Below are positions 29,501-37,880 of a stretch of 60,000 nt of DNA, in pieces (positions within the stretch are counted from its first letter, which is position 1; each line of letters begins with the position of its first letter). The DNA is taken from NCBI RefSeq assembly GCF_932526225.1, contig NC_064046.1, positions 6,375,306 to 6,435,305 on the forward strand, read 5' to 3'. Both the position numbers and the translations under genes were made by a program. Source of the stretch: Nematostella vectensis. Taxonomy: Eukaryota; Cnidaria; Anthozoa; Actiniaria; Edwardsiidae. A model generated the notes under the pieces. The model was not told the origin of the DNA, did not search any database, and saw nothing but the letters and a program-made list of their open reading frames with translations.

Positions 29501-30911
29501 ATGCGCATTATTGGGACCACCTTAATTGGCGATGCGCGTTATTGTGGCCGCTTTACTTGGCGACGCGCGCTACCGTGGCCCCTTATTTAGCGACGCGACT
29601 TGGCCACGGTAGCGTGGTCCAAATGGCCATGGTGGCTCGCGTCAATATAATAATTGCTAATTTACGCACTCCTGCTGTTATAATTTAAAGATACTGATTT
29701 TTTTATGTTCCTAGGACGAAGCAGAGACTGGGAAATTCTCTGTTCGATTGCTGCCTGAGGAGCAACGGGAGCGTGCCATTACCGGTAAGGACAGCAAATT
29801 TGTTTACAAAATTCTGTTTGCGGAAGTATCTTCAGATAGCCGAATTGTCGGTATGTTCTTAATACGGGAATAGATTATCCGAGGCAACAAGCATAGCTTA
29901 TGCACGGTTGTCTTCACAGTTTGTCAAAAGAATATTGTGCTTGCGAAAACACATACGTATATACGTTCGCTTTATTAAGGTCTATTGCGTGTTAAAGTTG
30001 TCTATTCGAGAAGAACTTATTGTAGTTTCCGGTCTCTTGATTAAGGTTTCTGTGGGTGGTCCAGGTGAGTAAGTACGCAGTTGCTTTGTCTCCTATTATC
30101 TTTGTTCTACAAATGAGTTCTTTTGTCTCTATTCTTCTCGTTCTTTGTGTCGAGGTGCGGATATTGTTCATTTGCCCAATCAAATTGCAGCTTGTAAGAG
30201 CTGCGTACTGACCCCTCCAGGTCAAATCAAGCTCGAGTTGTGTCATAGATGTGTTGATTGTGTTCTCTTTATGGAGGTCTCCGTGTGTTTCAGGTCAAAT
30301 CAAGCTTTCAATTCGACACGAGCGTGGGGCACTTAGGGTAATGGTGATGCATGCTAAAGACTTGTCCCCCCGGAACTCAAGCACCGCAGGGGACCCATAC
30401 GTCAAGCTCTACCTGCTGCCTGACCCCTCCAAGACAACCAAGCTCAAGACCAAGATCGCTAAGAAGTAAGTAATGGCACTCACTCACTCACCCACTCACT
30501 CACTCACTCACTCACTCACTCACTCACTCACTCACTCACTCACTCACTCACTCACTCACTCACTCACTCACTCACTCACTCACTCACTCACTCACTCACT
30601 CACTCACTCACTCACTCACTCACTCACTCACATCTCCAGGTATAAGCAACACTAAGTAATTCAGCCCATTTTACAAAACCATTTTGTTTCTGTCTTTCCC
30701 AAGGTCACAAAACCCCACATACAATGAGACCCTAGTATACAGCAATCTGTCAGCGGCTGATCTGAAAACCCGCCACCTTCAAGTGACCGTATGGGATCAC
30801 GACCGCGTTGGCGAGAATGACTTTATGGGGGGCGTGGTCATCAACCTTGCTGACATGGACTCGTCAATCAATATAACTAACTGGTACCCCCTCAAAGACA
30901 TCCGCTCATGA
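11802..30911 (+). CDS. PIK3C2: Phosphatidylinositol 4-phosphate 3-kinase, class II (C2 domain-containing)
   Basis: Eleven exons give an exact 1662-codon frame including stop: 11802-14555, 15050-15292, 24537-24683, 25162-25500, 26720-26858, 27199-27641, 28093-28320, 28816-29058, 29715-29784, 30294-30465 and 30704-30911. The order is a long N-terminal region with PPPVPPKTR, a Ras-binding domain, C2, the PIK helical domain, the PI3/4 kinase domain, PX and a C-terminal C2. This is the class II PI3K layout, and 1661 residues matches the roughly 1630-1690 of vertebrate PIK3C2A/B. These enzymes phosphorylate PI and PI4P at the 3 position on endocytic membranes. The catalytic loop GICDRHNDN is present. 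The DFG motif reads DFS. Intron 2 contains a GPCR-like frame and a LINE. Several exon edges are duplicated in neighbouring introns. A vs B subtype cannot be assigned. Confidence 0.95.
14593..14812 (+). repeat. Dispersed ~200-bp GGCCAATC family, copy B
   Basis: Starts GAAGGCCAATC and shares TTTTATGCTCCCGCTCAAT, ATCCATTTCCATCA and a TTGTAAACAATAA end with copy A at 4948. It begins 37 bp into PIK3C2 intron 1. Confidence 0.7.
15050..15292 (+). CDS. PIK3C2: PIK3C2 exon 2: helical (PIK) domain
   Basis: 81 codons, phase 0 both ends (TATTCCAG before, GTAAAG after). Encodes [18 protein letters not shown] and [20 protein letters not shown], typical PIK helical repeats. The exon itself starts with GTAAAC, so the acceptor is directly followed by donor-like sequence. 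It is separated from exon 3 by a 9.2-kb intron. Confidence 0.95.
15293..15949. other. PIK3C2: PIK3C2 intron 2, left part
   Basis: Nothing coding recognised. Short frames at 15439-15663 have no family signature. Confidence 0.5.
15950..16155. repeat. ~30-bp tandem repeat in PIK3C2 intron 2
   Basis: About six copies of a unit built on TTTTACGACCCGCT and CCGTGTTTACTTG. They explain the repeated CFYDPLS peptide in a nearby frame, which is therefore not a gene. Confidence 0.85.
16168..16212. repeat. Poly-G tract
   Basis: About 30 consecutive G, then GTGGGGTGGAG. Potential G-quadruplex on the coding strand of PIK3C2. Length uncertain in any assembly. Confidence 0.85.
16213..18973. other. PIK3C2: PIK3C2 intron 2, middle part
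   Basis: AT-rich sequence without a recognised gene. A roughly 120-bp degenerate duplication (AAAGGTCGTTTT ... AACCGGA ... GCTGATAA) is seen at about 16805-16925 and 16926-17020. An upstream exon of the GPCR-like frame could lie here but was not identified. Confidence 0.45.
18974..19957 (+). CDS. Orphan rhodopsin-class (class A) GPCR nested in PIK3C2 intron 2, start codon missing
   Basis: Open from after a TAA at 18971 to a stop at 19955-19957. Seven hydrophobic segments fit class A: TM1 [20 protein letters not shown]2 [20 protein letters not shown] with the conserved D, TM3 start Cys (EAMFCYAG) and DRF in place of DRY ([10 protein letters not shown]), TM5 [19 protein letters not shown]6 [21 protein letters not shown]7 [13 protein letters not shown] in place of NPxxY, then basic helix 8 and a short tail. 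The usual second-loop cysteine is not evident. No ATG occurs in frame before TM1 (the first in-frame ATG is at about 19276), so translation needs an upstream exon, or this is a decaying gene. Ligand unknown. Same strand as PIK3C2. Confidence 0.75.
   Translation, partial: VEHLTYLTLFVESKECIWVTYNTSHFNPFVFKSAVVINSLAAVTATLLNAALIHAIWKTPSLRRPSLILISSLTLSDFCTGLIAQPLFSLYLLAALFDHEAMFCYAGISARFFLHWFAAVSVFTLAVISVDRFLAVRLKTAYSPIVTIPRVLKIATFGWIFKAIVIGTVMTQDHGSLTYAYATFGLTYLVVITLMYALSFWYLGKYVRRQVTVYQRRDSSIFPPTAPSFNISKYRSSITTMLIVLMCIQALYCPIVVYQFINLHVYRYRNQCEQEMTFLHLSEVIAALNSSISPVIYMVRMRELKVAVTGNLRKIFGVSEASSNVTE
20196..20405 (+). repeat. Dispersed ~200-bp GGCCAATC family, copy C
   Basis: AAAGGCCAATCTCGC, then TACTTCCGCACAATCCC, TATCCATCGGCTAGTTCAAGC and an ATGTAAACAGAAACAAAC end. 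Diverged relative of the copies at 4948 and 14593. Confidence 0.6.
20406..21015. other. PIK3C2: PIK3C2 intron 2 between GPCR and LINE
   Basis: AT-rich, nothing recognised. Confidence 0.5.
21016..21165. repeat. GC-rich interspersed repeat (TATGTTATTTACCAGCT ... CCGGTATCC)
   Basis: Contains TATGTTATTTACCAGCT, then GTATCGTGA and repeated GGTCCGGTATCC words with inverted partners (GGATACC, CGATACCGG). A related piece with the same TATGTTATTTACCAGCT and CCGTATCGTGAAATACC lies at 24286-24420, so relatives of the element flank the LINE. Confidence 0.6.
21185..23825 (+). mobile_element. Degenerate non-LTR retrotransposon (LINE), 5'-truncated
   Basis: Frames on the plus strand resemble the end of an APE endonuclease ([20 protein letters not shown], 21189-21389) and a reverse transcriptase (21390-22571: [64 protein letters not shown]). 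The RT continues in another frame at 22651-23385 (ADDTKLV; the [16 protein letters not shown]-terminal helix). Breaks: a stop at 21387, frame loss near 22570-22650 and a late frameshift near 23385. The 3' end is an AAATAAATACAAATAAATA tail at about 23800-23825. CR1/jockey-type by motif order (inference). Inactive. Confidence 0.88.
23826..24285. other. PIK3C2: PIK3C2 intron 2, right part
   Basis: Nothing coding recognised. Confidence 0.5.
24286..24420. repeat. Interspersed repeat with GACCGAGGTCTTG words
   Basis: TATGTTATTTACCAGCT followed by repeated TGACCGAG..CTTGAAAATAC words. Relative of the element at 21016. Confidence 0.55.
24537..24683 (+). CDS. PIK3C2: PIK3C2 exon 3: helical domain to kinase linker
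   Basis: 49 codons encoding [18 protein letters not shown] through ARNNILQQ, which follows directly on exon 2 (QRFQ) as in other class II PI3Ks. The donor is GTAAGC, and a 32-bp array starts immediately after it. Confidence 0.93.
24684..24900 (+). repeat. 32-bp array starting at the exon 3 donor, each unit with an AG|GT junction
   Basis: The donor-proximal GTAAGCAGATACTCATGG is followed by six 32-bp units starting at 24709, 24741, 24773, 24805, 24837 and 24869. The units carry GGTTTACAG|GTAGCAAG at their junctions (the last ends TGTGCAG). The unit appears to derive from the first bases of the intron itself. Confidence 0.9.
24905..25080. repeat. ~60-bp degenerate tandem repeat, PIK3C2 intron 3
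   Basis: Three to four copies built on GAAGTATGAACTCGATCACG and TGCCATACTCGTGACACA. Contains repeated CACGTG E-box-like words. Confidence 0.8.
25162..25500 (+). CDS. PIK3C2: PIK3C2 exon 4: kinase N-lobe
   Basis: 113 codons encoding the N-lobe: [20 protein letters not shown] includes the expected ATP-site lysine and the RQD segment, followed by [20 protein letters not shown]. The donor is CACAG before GTGAGT. The frame stays open past this donor to 25665, where a second donor-like GTGAGC at 25633 follows a degenerate copy of the exon end. Confidence 0.95.
25582..25660 (+). repeat. PIK3C2: Degenerate copy of the exon 4 3' end with donor
   Basis: Reads GGCCTAGGCATGGGTTTGAT, GGAGATTTTTAGTGATTCAG and then GTGAGCGTCACGCAA, matching the exon 4 end (GGTATGGGCATGATAGAGAT, GTGACTCACAG, GTGAGTGTCACGCAA) at a 132-bp offset. 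The frame from exon 4 is open through it, so a donor at 25633 would add 44 codons in frame. Confidence 0.75.
25661..26545. other. PIK3C2: PIK3C2 intron 4
   Basis: Nothing coding recognised. An inverted pair (TTAGTGATTAGTATTC near 26290 and GAATACTAATCACTAA near 26377) could form a hairpin. Confidence 0.5.
26546..26605 (+). repeat. PIK3C2: Second degenerate copy of the exon 4 3' end with donor
   Basis: GGCCTGGGTATGGGTTTGAT then GTCAGTGACTCACAG|GTTTGTGTCGC, matching the exon 4 end and donor. In-frame stops are present, so it is not an exon. Confidence 0.75.
26720..26858 (+). CDS. PIK3C2: PIK3C2 exon 5
   Basis: 139 bp (phase 0 to phase 1), acceptor TTTTTTTAG, donor GTAAGG. Encodes [20 protein letters not shown] and the [14 protein letters not shown] helix of the kinase C-lobe. 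Confidence 0.93.
27010..27215 (+). repeat. PIK3C2: 70-bp triplication of the exon 6 intron-exon junction
   Basis: Three units, with junction points at 27059, 27129 and 27199. Each has a CT/C-rich tract, GGTACTGCGTCGCC-like exon sequence and a TATATATGATACCATT spacer. The true acceptor is the third (CCCCCAGGG). The second keeps an AG (CCTCAAGG) and the first has lost it (CCCTGGG). Confidence 0.9.
27199..27641 (+). CDS. PIK3C2: PIK3C2 exon 6: catalytic and activation loops
   Basis: 443 bp, acceptor CTCCCCCAG, donor GTAAAC. It carries the catalytic loop GICDRHNDN (D at about residue 1220 with R-H-N), the metal-binding motif as IDFS (about 1237-1240, where class II enzymes normally have IDFG) and the class II activation-loop basic box KRDRAPF. 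The acceptor and first exon bases lie in a 70-bp tandem triplication. Confidence 0.95.
27668..27703. repeat. GTGC/GT microsatellite
   Basis: GTGTGTGCGTGCGTGCGTGC-type run shortly after the exon 6 donor. Confidence 0.9.
27704..28092. other. PIK3C2: PIK3C2 intron 6
   Basis: AT-rich intron, nothing recognised. Confidence 0.5.
28093..28320 (+). CDS. PIK3C2: PIK3C2 exon 7: end of kinase domain, start of PX
   Basis: 76 codons starting [14 protein letters not shown] and ending [14 protein letters not shown]. The donor GTTGGT is weak. The second half ([13 protein letters not shown]) is the first strand region of the PX domain. Confidence 0.92.
28321..28815. other. PIK3C2: PIK3C2 intron 7
   Basis: AT-rich intron, nothing recognised. 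Confidence 0.5.
28816..29058 (+). CDS. PIK3C2: PIK3C2 exon 8: PX domain
   Basis: 81 codons with [36 protein letters not shown] and [17 protein letters not shown], the PX phosphoinositide-binding core. A 30-bp GC-rich minisatellite begins about 40 bp after the donor. Confidence 0.94.
29098..29620. repeat. ~30-bp GC-rich minisatellite in PIK3C2 intron 8
   Basis: About 17 copies of a unit containing TTACTTGGCGACGC and CGTGGCCACC, with indels of a few bases. They generate long spurious frames, one of which begins in exon 8. Confidence 0.92.
29715..30911 (+). CDS. PIK3C2: PIK3C2 exons 9-11: C-terminal C2 domain and stop
   Basis: Exons 29715-29784, 30294-30465 and 30704-30911. They encode a linker, then [50 protein letters not shown] and [18 protein letters not shown], ending [10 protein letters not shown] and stop at 30911. 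This is the membrane-binding C2 typical of class II enzymes. Intron 10 has a (CACT)n array. Confidence 0.93.
30218..30233 (+). repeat. PIK3C2: Decoy copy of the exon 10 acceptor
   Basis: CAGGTCAAATCAAGCT is identical to the true acceptor plus first exon bases at 30291-30306, 73 bp downstream. Using it would shift the frame. Confidence 0.75.
30478..30631. repeat. (CACT)n tetranucleotide microsatellite, PIK3C2 intron 10
   Basis: About 38 near-perfect CACT copies starting about 12 bp after the exon 10 donor. Confidence 0.97.
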
Positions 30912-31119
30912 CATGCGCTCATAGTAAGTCTGCTGACCAGTTCTGAACATGTGGGCACATTTCAATGTGATCGCTGAACGTTATATTGGTTGGAATGCCG
31001 GCTCACTTGCCTTACTCTCGGGAAGAGAAATGTCTTAACACCACCTATGTCGACAATTGTACGGAAAGTCTTTTGTAGAATATTTTTTTAGGTAACCATA
31101 GAGGGAGGGAGAGCTCTTG
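30912..31119 (+). other. PIK3C2: PIK3C2 3' UTR region
   Basis: Follows the stop. No AATAAA was seen in this stretch. The nearest clear ones are around 31793-31820 (TTAATAAAG, AATAATAAA). Confidence 0.5.
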
Positions 31120-31420
31120 TCAACAAATATTTAACAGTTTGTTCTGGGATTTCTTTATCCCGCGGACTTCCTGTGTCGAAAAAGATTTGGGTAACCAAAG
31201 ACAAAGCTCTAGTCGACAAATATTTAACAATATGCTCTGGGACTTTTTTGACGTTTGCGGACTACCTGTGTCGAAGAAGATTTGACCGCTCCAGTCAACC
31301 AAATATTTAAAAGCATGCTCTAGGATTTCTTTGTCCTATGCGGCCACTTGTCCCGAGGAGAATTTGGTTAACGAAGGATTGCTCTAGTCAACAAATCTGT
31401 AGTACCTGTAATGAGATTTC
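31120..31420. repeat. ~90-bp degenerate tandem repeat
   Basis: Four diverged copies with CAACAAATATTTAACA, GCTCTGGGATTTCTTT, GCGGACTTCCTGTGTCGA and AAGATTTGG. Confidence 0.8.
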
Positions 31421-32224
31421 TTTTTAACATGAGGACTGCCCCAGTGGACGACACAGCTGTCCACAAAAATGCATATCTCATGAAAAAGTTGTTGGTCAAC
31501 AAATTTAACACTAAATGGTCGTAAATAAATGAACAAAATAATCGTCTTTTTGGATAAGGAAGCATTGTAGTATATAAGTGTATTATTTTGCATACGTCGT
31601 AAAGCTAGTATTTCCAAAAATGTAATTTAAACCTAAGTTGTTAAGAGCCGTCCGAAATTGCTCCAAAAAGAATATTTTAGCACAATTCTCGAACTGCTCT
31701 TTCATTCCATGTATTCCATTGTATATGTAATATAATACTGGTAACGAGTAGTTAACCTTATTATATATATATTCTTTTTATCACAAAGAAATTAATAAAG
31801 GGATATTTGTAAATAATAAAAACACGATAAACGAAATACTACAAAGGATCCCTGTTAGTTAGTAGTACTTTCCCACCTCCATTCATTGGGTGGTATTAGC
31901 GGGTGATTTTTTACCCGCGAAATTGTGCTTCTATATGACCGCAAGGAGTACTGGCGGAGAGGCGCGCTAAGATGTTTTCGGTCCTCGTGCGGTAAGTGAA
32001 GCTCGATCATCTGTTATCAAGGGGACGTGCAGTAGAAAGGGGCAAGAAATTAAGTATTTTCTAAATAGAATAAAGATATCCTGCCATGGAGGTGCCGATA
32101 GTATTGCGAAACCTTGGTGCATTATTTATCAAGGCTTAGGATTTACAGTACACATATAGACTATTTTATTTACATTATTTTTTAGATTAACTGCTTAATT
32201 TTCTTTTATTCTCCATAATTCCTT
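31421..32224. other. Intergenic, no gene seen
   Basis: AT-rich. Contains possible PIK3C2 polyadenylation signals near 31793-31820. No coding signature. Confidence 0.5.
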
Positions 32225-34060
32225 TAATTCGTCGAGTTGCCTGCTATATGTTTTTATTAAAGTAAATCACGTACAAATTCCAAAAAAGTGAAGCTTGAAT
32301 GACGACGAATACGATATTCCCAGCGCATAACGAGTTACCTGCTGTATTGTCGAGTTGCCTGCTCTATGTTTTTATTAAAGTAAATCACTTATAAATACCA
32401 AAAAGTGAACATTTAATAACGACGAATACGATATTCCCAGTGCATAACGAGTTACCTGCTGTACTGTCGAGTTGCCTGCTATATGTTTTTATTAAAGTAA
32501 ATCACTTATAAATACCAAAAAGTGGACATTTAACAACGACGAATACGATATTCCCAGTGCATAACGAGTTACCTGCTGTACTGTCGAGTTGCCTGCTATA
32601 TGTTTTGATTAAAGTAAATCACGTACAAATTCCAAAAAGGTGAAGCTTGAATGACGACTAATACGATATTCCCAGCGCATAACAAGTTACCTGTTGTACT
32701 GTCGAGTTGCCTGCTCTATGTTTTGATTAAAGTAAATCACGTACAAATACCAAAAAAGGGCATTAAACAACGACGAATGCGATATTCCCAGTGCATAACG
32801 AGTTACCTGCTGTACTGTCGAGTTGCCTGCTATATGTTTTTATTAAAGTAAATCACGTATAAATACCAAAAAGTGAACATTTAACAACGACGAATATGAT
32901 ATTCCCAGTGCATAACGAGTTACCTGCTGTACTGTCGAGTTGCCTGCTATATGTTTTATTAAAGTAAATCACGTATAAATACCAAAAAGTGAACATTTAA
33001 CAACGACGAATATGATATTCCCAGTGCATAACGAGTTACCTGCTGTACTGTCGAGTTGCCTGCTATATGTTTTTATTAAAGTAAATCACGTACAAATTCC
33101 AAAAAAGTGAAGCTTGAATGACGACGAATACGATATTCCCAGCGCATAACGAGTTACCTGCTGTACTGTCGAGTTGTCTGCTATATGTTTTTATTAAAGT
33201 AAATCACTCACAAATACCAAAAAGTGAACATTTAATAATGAAGAATACAATATTCCCAGTGCATAACGAGTTACCTGCTGTACTGTCGAGTTGCCTGCTA
33301 TATGTTTTTATTAAAGTAAATCACGTACAAATTCCAAAAAAGTGAAGCTTGAATGACGACGAATACGATATTCCCAGCGCATAACGAGTTACCTGCTGTA
33401 CTGTCGAGTTGCCTGCTATATGTTTTTATTAAAGTAAATCACGCACAATTACCAAAAAGTGAACATTTAACAACGACGAATACGATATTCACATTATATA
33501 ACGAGTTAGCTGCTGTACTATTGAGTTGCCTGCTATATGTTTTTAATAAATATAAACACGTACAAATGCCAAAAAGTGAAGCTGTAACAACAACGAATAC
33601 AATATTCCCAGTGTATAACGAGTTACCTGCTGTACTGTCGAGTTGCCTGCTATATGTTTTTATTAAAGTAAATCACGCACAATTACCAAAAAGTGAACAT
33701 TTAACAACGACGAATACGATATTCCCAGCGCATAACGAGTTACCTGCTGTACTGTCGAGTTGCCTGCTATATGTTTTTATTAAAGTAAATCACGCACAAT
33801 TAACAAAAAGTGAACATTTAACAACGACGAATACGATATTCACATTATATAACGAGTTAGCCGCTGTACTATTGAGTTGCCTGCTATATGTTTTTAATAA
33901 ATATAAACACGTACAAATGCCAAAAAGTGAAGCTGTAACAACAACGAATACAATATTCCCAGTGTATAACGAGTTACCTGCTGTACTGTCGAGTTGCCTG
34001 TTATATGTTTTTGTTCGAGTAAATTACGTACAAATGCCAAAAAGTGAACATTTAAATCTG
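32225..34060. repeat. 117-bp minisatellite array
   Basis: About 15-16 copies of a unit of about 117 bp with GAGTTGCCTGCTATATG, TTTTATTAAAGTAAATCACG, ACGACGAATACGATATTCCC and ATAACGAGTTACCTGCTGTA. 117 is 39 codons, so frames stay open (up to 282 codons at 33353-34201) without any protein signature. Two diverged units persist at 34600-34850, and the CCTGCT word recurs at 35345-35395. Confidence 0.95.
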
Positions 34061-34599
34061 GTATTCGTACCGAGGCGGCTGTGTGGGGTTATAAAATGTA
34101 TGGTAATAGACGTTAGTGTGTGTGTTAAAGTGTGCAATTATGGCTATTATATATGGTGTATTGCATTGGGGATGTTAGTTAGGAGTTGTGGCTATAAATG
34201 AAAGGTAGAAAACGGGCTTGGAGTGAGATGTTAGGGCAGAACAGTGTATTTGACCTTGGAACGAGGGTGATAATTGATAATTTCCTGTGAGTGTAATGTG
34301 AGCTTGTGAAAAATCAAGTCAATAACAAGACCGGTGAGGAATAATATCTGAAAGCGTGCAGATAGGGGACAAATCAATGATGGCAAATAGAGGATAGATA
34401 GTGGTTATATAAGTATTGGACAGTTGGCTCCTTGAGTATGGGTTTTTATATTGTGTCGTGTAGAGAGAGAGTTTGTTAGGATTCGCGCTCTAGGTTAGTG
34501 ACTGATAATCGATGAGCTTAAGCGATGGCCCATATCGAGCGAAAATAATACGCGTAGATACGGCAGAGAAACGGTAGGAATTACAGTGCAGGTTAAGAT
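34061..34599. other. Gap in the minisatellite region, no gene seen
   Basis: Nothing recognised. Confidence 0.5.
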
Positions 34600-35075
34600 G
34601 TGTAAATCACGTGCAAGTGCCAAAAGTGAACATTTAACAACGACGAATACGATATTTCCAGTATATGTTTCTATTCGAGTTAATCACTTACAAATGCCAA
34701 AAAAGTGAAGCTTTAATAACGACGAATACGATATTCCCAGTGTATCACGAGTTACCTGCTGTACTGTCAAGTTGCCTGCTATATGTTTTTATAAAAGTAA
34801 ATCACGAAAACATTCCAAAAAAGTGAGGCTTTAATAACGACATACATAATTTGTCGTATTTCGAAAGTTTCGCACTGTTATTTCAGTCAGAACTCTAGAT
34901 ATCGACTTTTTTTTTCCCACGGTCACGTGATTGATGACGTCATATTTTAAAAGTTCATGATTGTAAAATCTCATGTGCTATTTGTCATATTTCGAAAGTT
35001 TCGTAATGTTTTCTCAATAGGAACTCGAGAAAATGTTTTTTTCCCCACGGTCACGTGATTGATGACGTCATGAGA
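34600..35075. repeat. Diverged minisatellite units and a duplicated TTTCGAAAGTTTCG / TGACGTCAT segment
   Basis: Two 117-bp-type units (34600-34850), then two copies (about 34852-34945 and 34979-35070) of a segment with ATTTCGAAAGTTTCG, CCCACGGTCACGTGATTG and ATGACGTCAT. Confidence 0.75.
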
Positions 35076-35558
35076 ATAACTAATACGGCGTTGTGTTCGT
35101 TATTACATTTGTACACTTAGGTTAAAGTTTGATGACTATCGGTGAAAATGGGACGTAGATATTGCGACAATTGTGATGTAACGACTTGCCTGCTGGAACG
35201 TTCAACGTCACACAGTCACGTGATTAATAATATTTGATATCATACATGCATGAATATGTTTGTTGTACTTTTTGTACAATCGTGTCAAAATTTCGTGACA
35301 ATCGGCCATATATCTGCCGAGATATTACACAAATCATCACATTTGAGTTGCCTGCTAACTTCACCGAGTTGCCTGCTGAGTTGCCTGCCAGCTTTACTAT
35401 GGTGAAAATTCACTTGAAAGATAAGGAACAAGATATTGGACGTAAAATGTGTCTACATTTAGTAATGTTTAAAAAACTGACTTAAGTTATATTACACTGC
35501 CTAAGGTAAGTAATATTACACTGCCTAAGGAAAGTTGGATAATGTTAAAAAAGTTCAC
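35076..35558. other. Intergenic, no gene seen
   Basis: Contains GAGTTGCCTGCT words related to the minisatellite. A small frame at 35234-35485 has no family signature. Confidence 0.5.
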
Positions 35559-37118
35559 TTATTAGGAGAGTTTTGCTCTTTTTGCCTTTTTCTTTGTTTT
35601 TGGTCTCTTCTGGGTAACCTCAAGAACAGGCACTGGGACTATAAGAGGAACATCAGGGCAAGTGGAGTAAGTAAGTTCTGGCTCTACTACTGACTCTGGT
35701 TCTGCTTCTGTCTCTACTTTCCTCTTACCCTGTTTTCCTTGCTTTCTCTCTGGTTTAGAGCTTTGACCCAACTACCCTGCAGAGTAGGCCTTCTTGTCTG
35801 CCTTTGACTTTTTGTTGGCCCTAAGTTCTCGTCTCCTCTTCTGGTACTTTACGCTGACTTTATAGGCAGCATTCTTAACCCGTTTGCTATCTTGCCTCCG
35901 CAAGGCCTCTAAAGTGTTCTGTCCAGGGGCTACACCTCAAGACTTTAATAAAACACCCTTGCTTGCAGCCCCTGTATTCGAGACTCCAACTGTCTGACAC
36001 ACAGCAATGACAAGTTTTCGCTTGCCACAGAACTTGTTCTTAGGGCAGTTGAGCCATAGCTGCCCATTGACAGCCTCGTTCTGATTTTGGGTGAGGCCCT
36101 TTAAACACCTACCCAGCAGATCATCATTGGTCAACCTTACAAAGATTGGCTCAAGCTCAGAGCGAAAAACCTCTGGGAGTCGGACCACATCCTCATATTC
36201 ATATGTCCCCTCCTGTTTTATCCTTCCAGAATGAGCACCATGTGCCTGCTTCTTTAGGGCAGAACTTGTGCTGCTGCTCTAGTGGCACATCTCAATCAAT
36301 TTTATGACGGAATATGGCCCAGATTGCCTTGACCATACCAGCCTTATCACCAGGGTTATTTCGTATGGCGTCACCATAGTAGTTTTGGATTTTGTCAAAT
36401 TGTTTCTCAGTCAATCTTCCCTGGCCCCCCTCAGTTTTCCCGTCTGAGAGCTTTCTCCCTTTCATTTCCATTTTGTATCTTCGAAGGGCAGACCACATTC
36501 TCTTTTGGACATGGCCACACACTCCTCCTTCACTACATCATACTGGTTTTTCATGGCATCTGGCACACTACCATAGCAACTGCTGTCGCCGTCCCCAACA
36601 AAAATTGTATATCGCAGTCCGCGTATATCAATGCTTCTCTTGAAAATATCTACGGCCCCTGCAGCCTCCATGGCTTCAGAGGAGCCATCATGGTTTATAC
36701 CACAGATATGTGCAGCCTTCCACTCAATATAGGCCTCGCTGTCCCTGTCAAATCTCTCATGTGACTTGCACTCTTCGCACACAAGGGACTTAACCTCGTA
36801 GTTTAGGATCTCCCCAGTATTTACAGAAATAACAAACACAACTCCCAGCTTTGATGAGTGACCCCGCTTCTGCCATGTTCCATCGACTGAAACCGCCACG
36901 TCTGCCACTCTGGTCCCATCTGCTAGAGTGTGCATTTTCTCAGGTGCCTGGGCTTCAGTCAGGTCCTGCAGCCTGTTAGCCCCATCGCGCATTAGCTTTT
37001 CAGCAGTCTCAATGGCCTCTTTCTCTATCAAAATCAAATGGTCATTGTAGGCCTTTTTGGTTACAGGGGGAGCTAAGTTCATTCCCCCACAAAACTTGGT
37101 TAGTCCCGCTTGACCCAT
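35559..37118 (-). pseudogene. Mutator-like transposase pseudogene
   Basis: An ATG-started frame (37118-36462) carries VSVDGTWQKRGHSSKLGVVF, SLVCEECKSHERFDRDSEAY and YTIFVGDGDSSCYGSVPDAM, motifs of the Mutator-like transposase family common in cnidarians. The match shifts frame near 36505-36520 (EECV then GHVQKRMWSALRRYKMEMKG), continues to 36292, reappears at 36188-35937 (LTQNQNEAVNGQLWLNCPKN) and ends in a basic tail (QKRRRELRANKKS) to about 35780. The frameshift and stops mean it makes no full-length enzyme. The family catalyses DNA cut-and-paste with acidic residues such as the D in DGTW and GDGD. Terminal inverted repeats were not identified. Confidence 0.85.
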
Positions 37119-37880
37119 AGACGTAGAACCGATCGCCTATTTACTTCGAAGGCACCACCTCCCCTCCCTCCTATTTTCTTGCTGGTGTCGAGTACAGTTT
37201 TATGACCACAACAATCACAGAGTGGTATTTATATGGCTTGGGGAGTGCAAAGGCTCACGGGACTGGAAAATCAGCAATGGAATAAGGGACTAGGAATGTC
37301 CTCGGACTGCGGATCGAAGTTTTTTTGTCCTTAGCGTTTTTAGATTCAAAGATATTCCCATAGCAACCACCTTGTCCCAAAACAAACAAAGCGTTGTCAG
37401 GGGTCCTTTTTTCAAAGCATTGAAGTAATTTGTTGATTACAGGCGGGAAAGTTTTGAAGCCAGTACATGAAAATAGAATAATAAACGAAAGGGATAAGCT
37501 TCTTTTTCAAAAATTGAGTTCAACATAAAAAATAGTGAAAATTAGAAGTTAACCACCACCTTATTAATAACTGAAAATTAACTTCTTCACCACTGCACCG
37601 CAGGACACAACTTTAAACGCCATCAAACACGCATAAGAGATTAAAGGCATATAGAATACAAAGCGTCAAAATACCGTTTATCATTTTCTTGTTTTGAAAA
37701 ACGTGGGAAATGCGATCAGACACGAGACAAACAGGCTCGAAGGCTTAGTGAAGAAAAATAAATAGTATATAGATTTAGGCATTGCCTAAAAGCGGAACTT
37801 CAAACGACCAAATCTTTGCTTTATTTTCGCTTAATAATTTAAGAAATTTTAAACATTACTATTATTCTGTTTTTGACGAT
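37119..37880. other. Intergenic right of the transposase pseudogene
   Basis: Nothing recognised. The transposon's left-end repeat may lie here. Confidence 0.45.

Noticed and set aside
28894-29688. 264-codon protein
   Set aside because: It begins inside PIK3C2 exon 8 and then runs through a GC-rich minisatellite in intron 8.
33353-34201. 282-codon protein
   Set aside because: It is an open frame across the 117-bp minisatellite with no domain signature and a non-ATG type start context.
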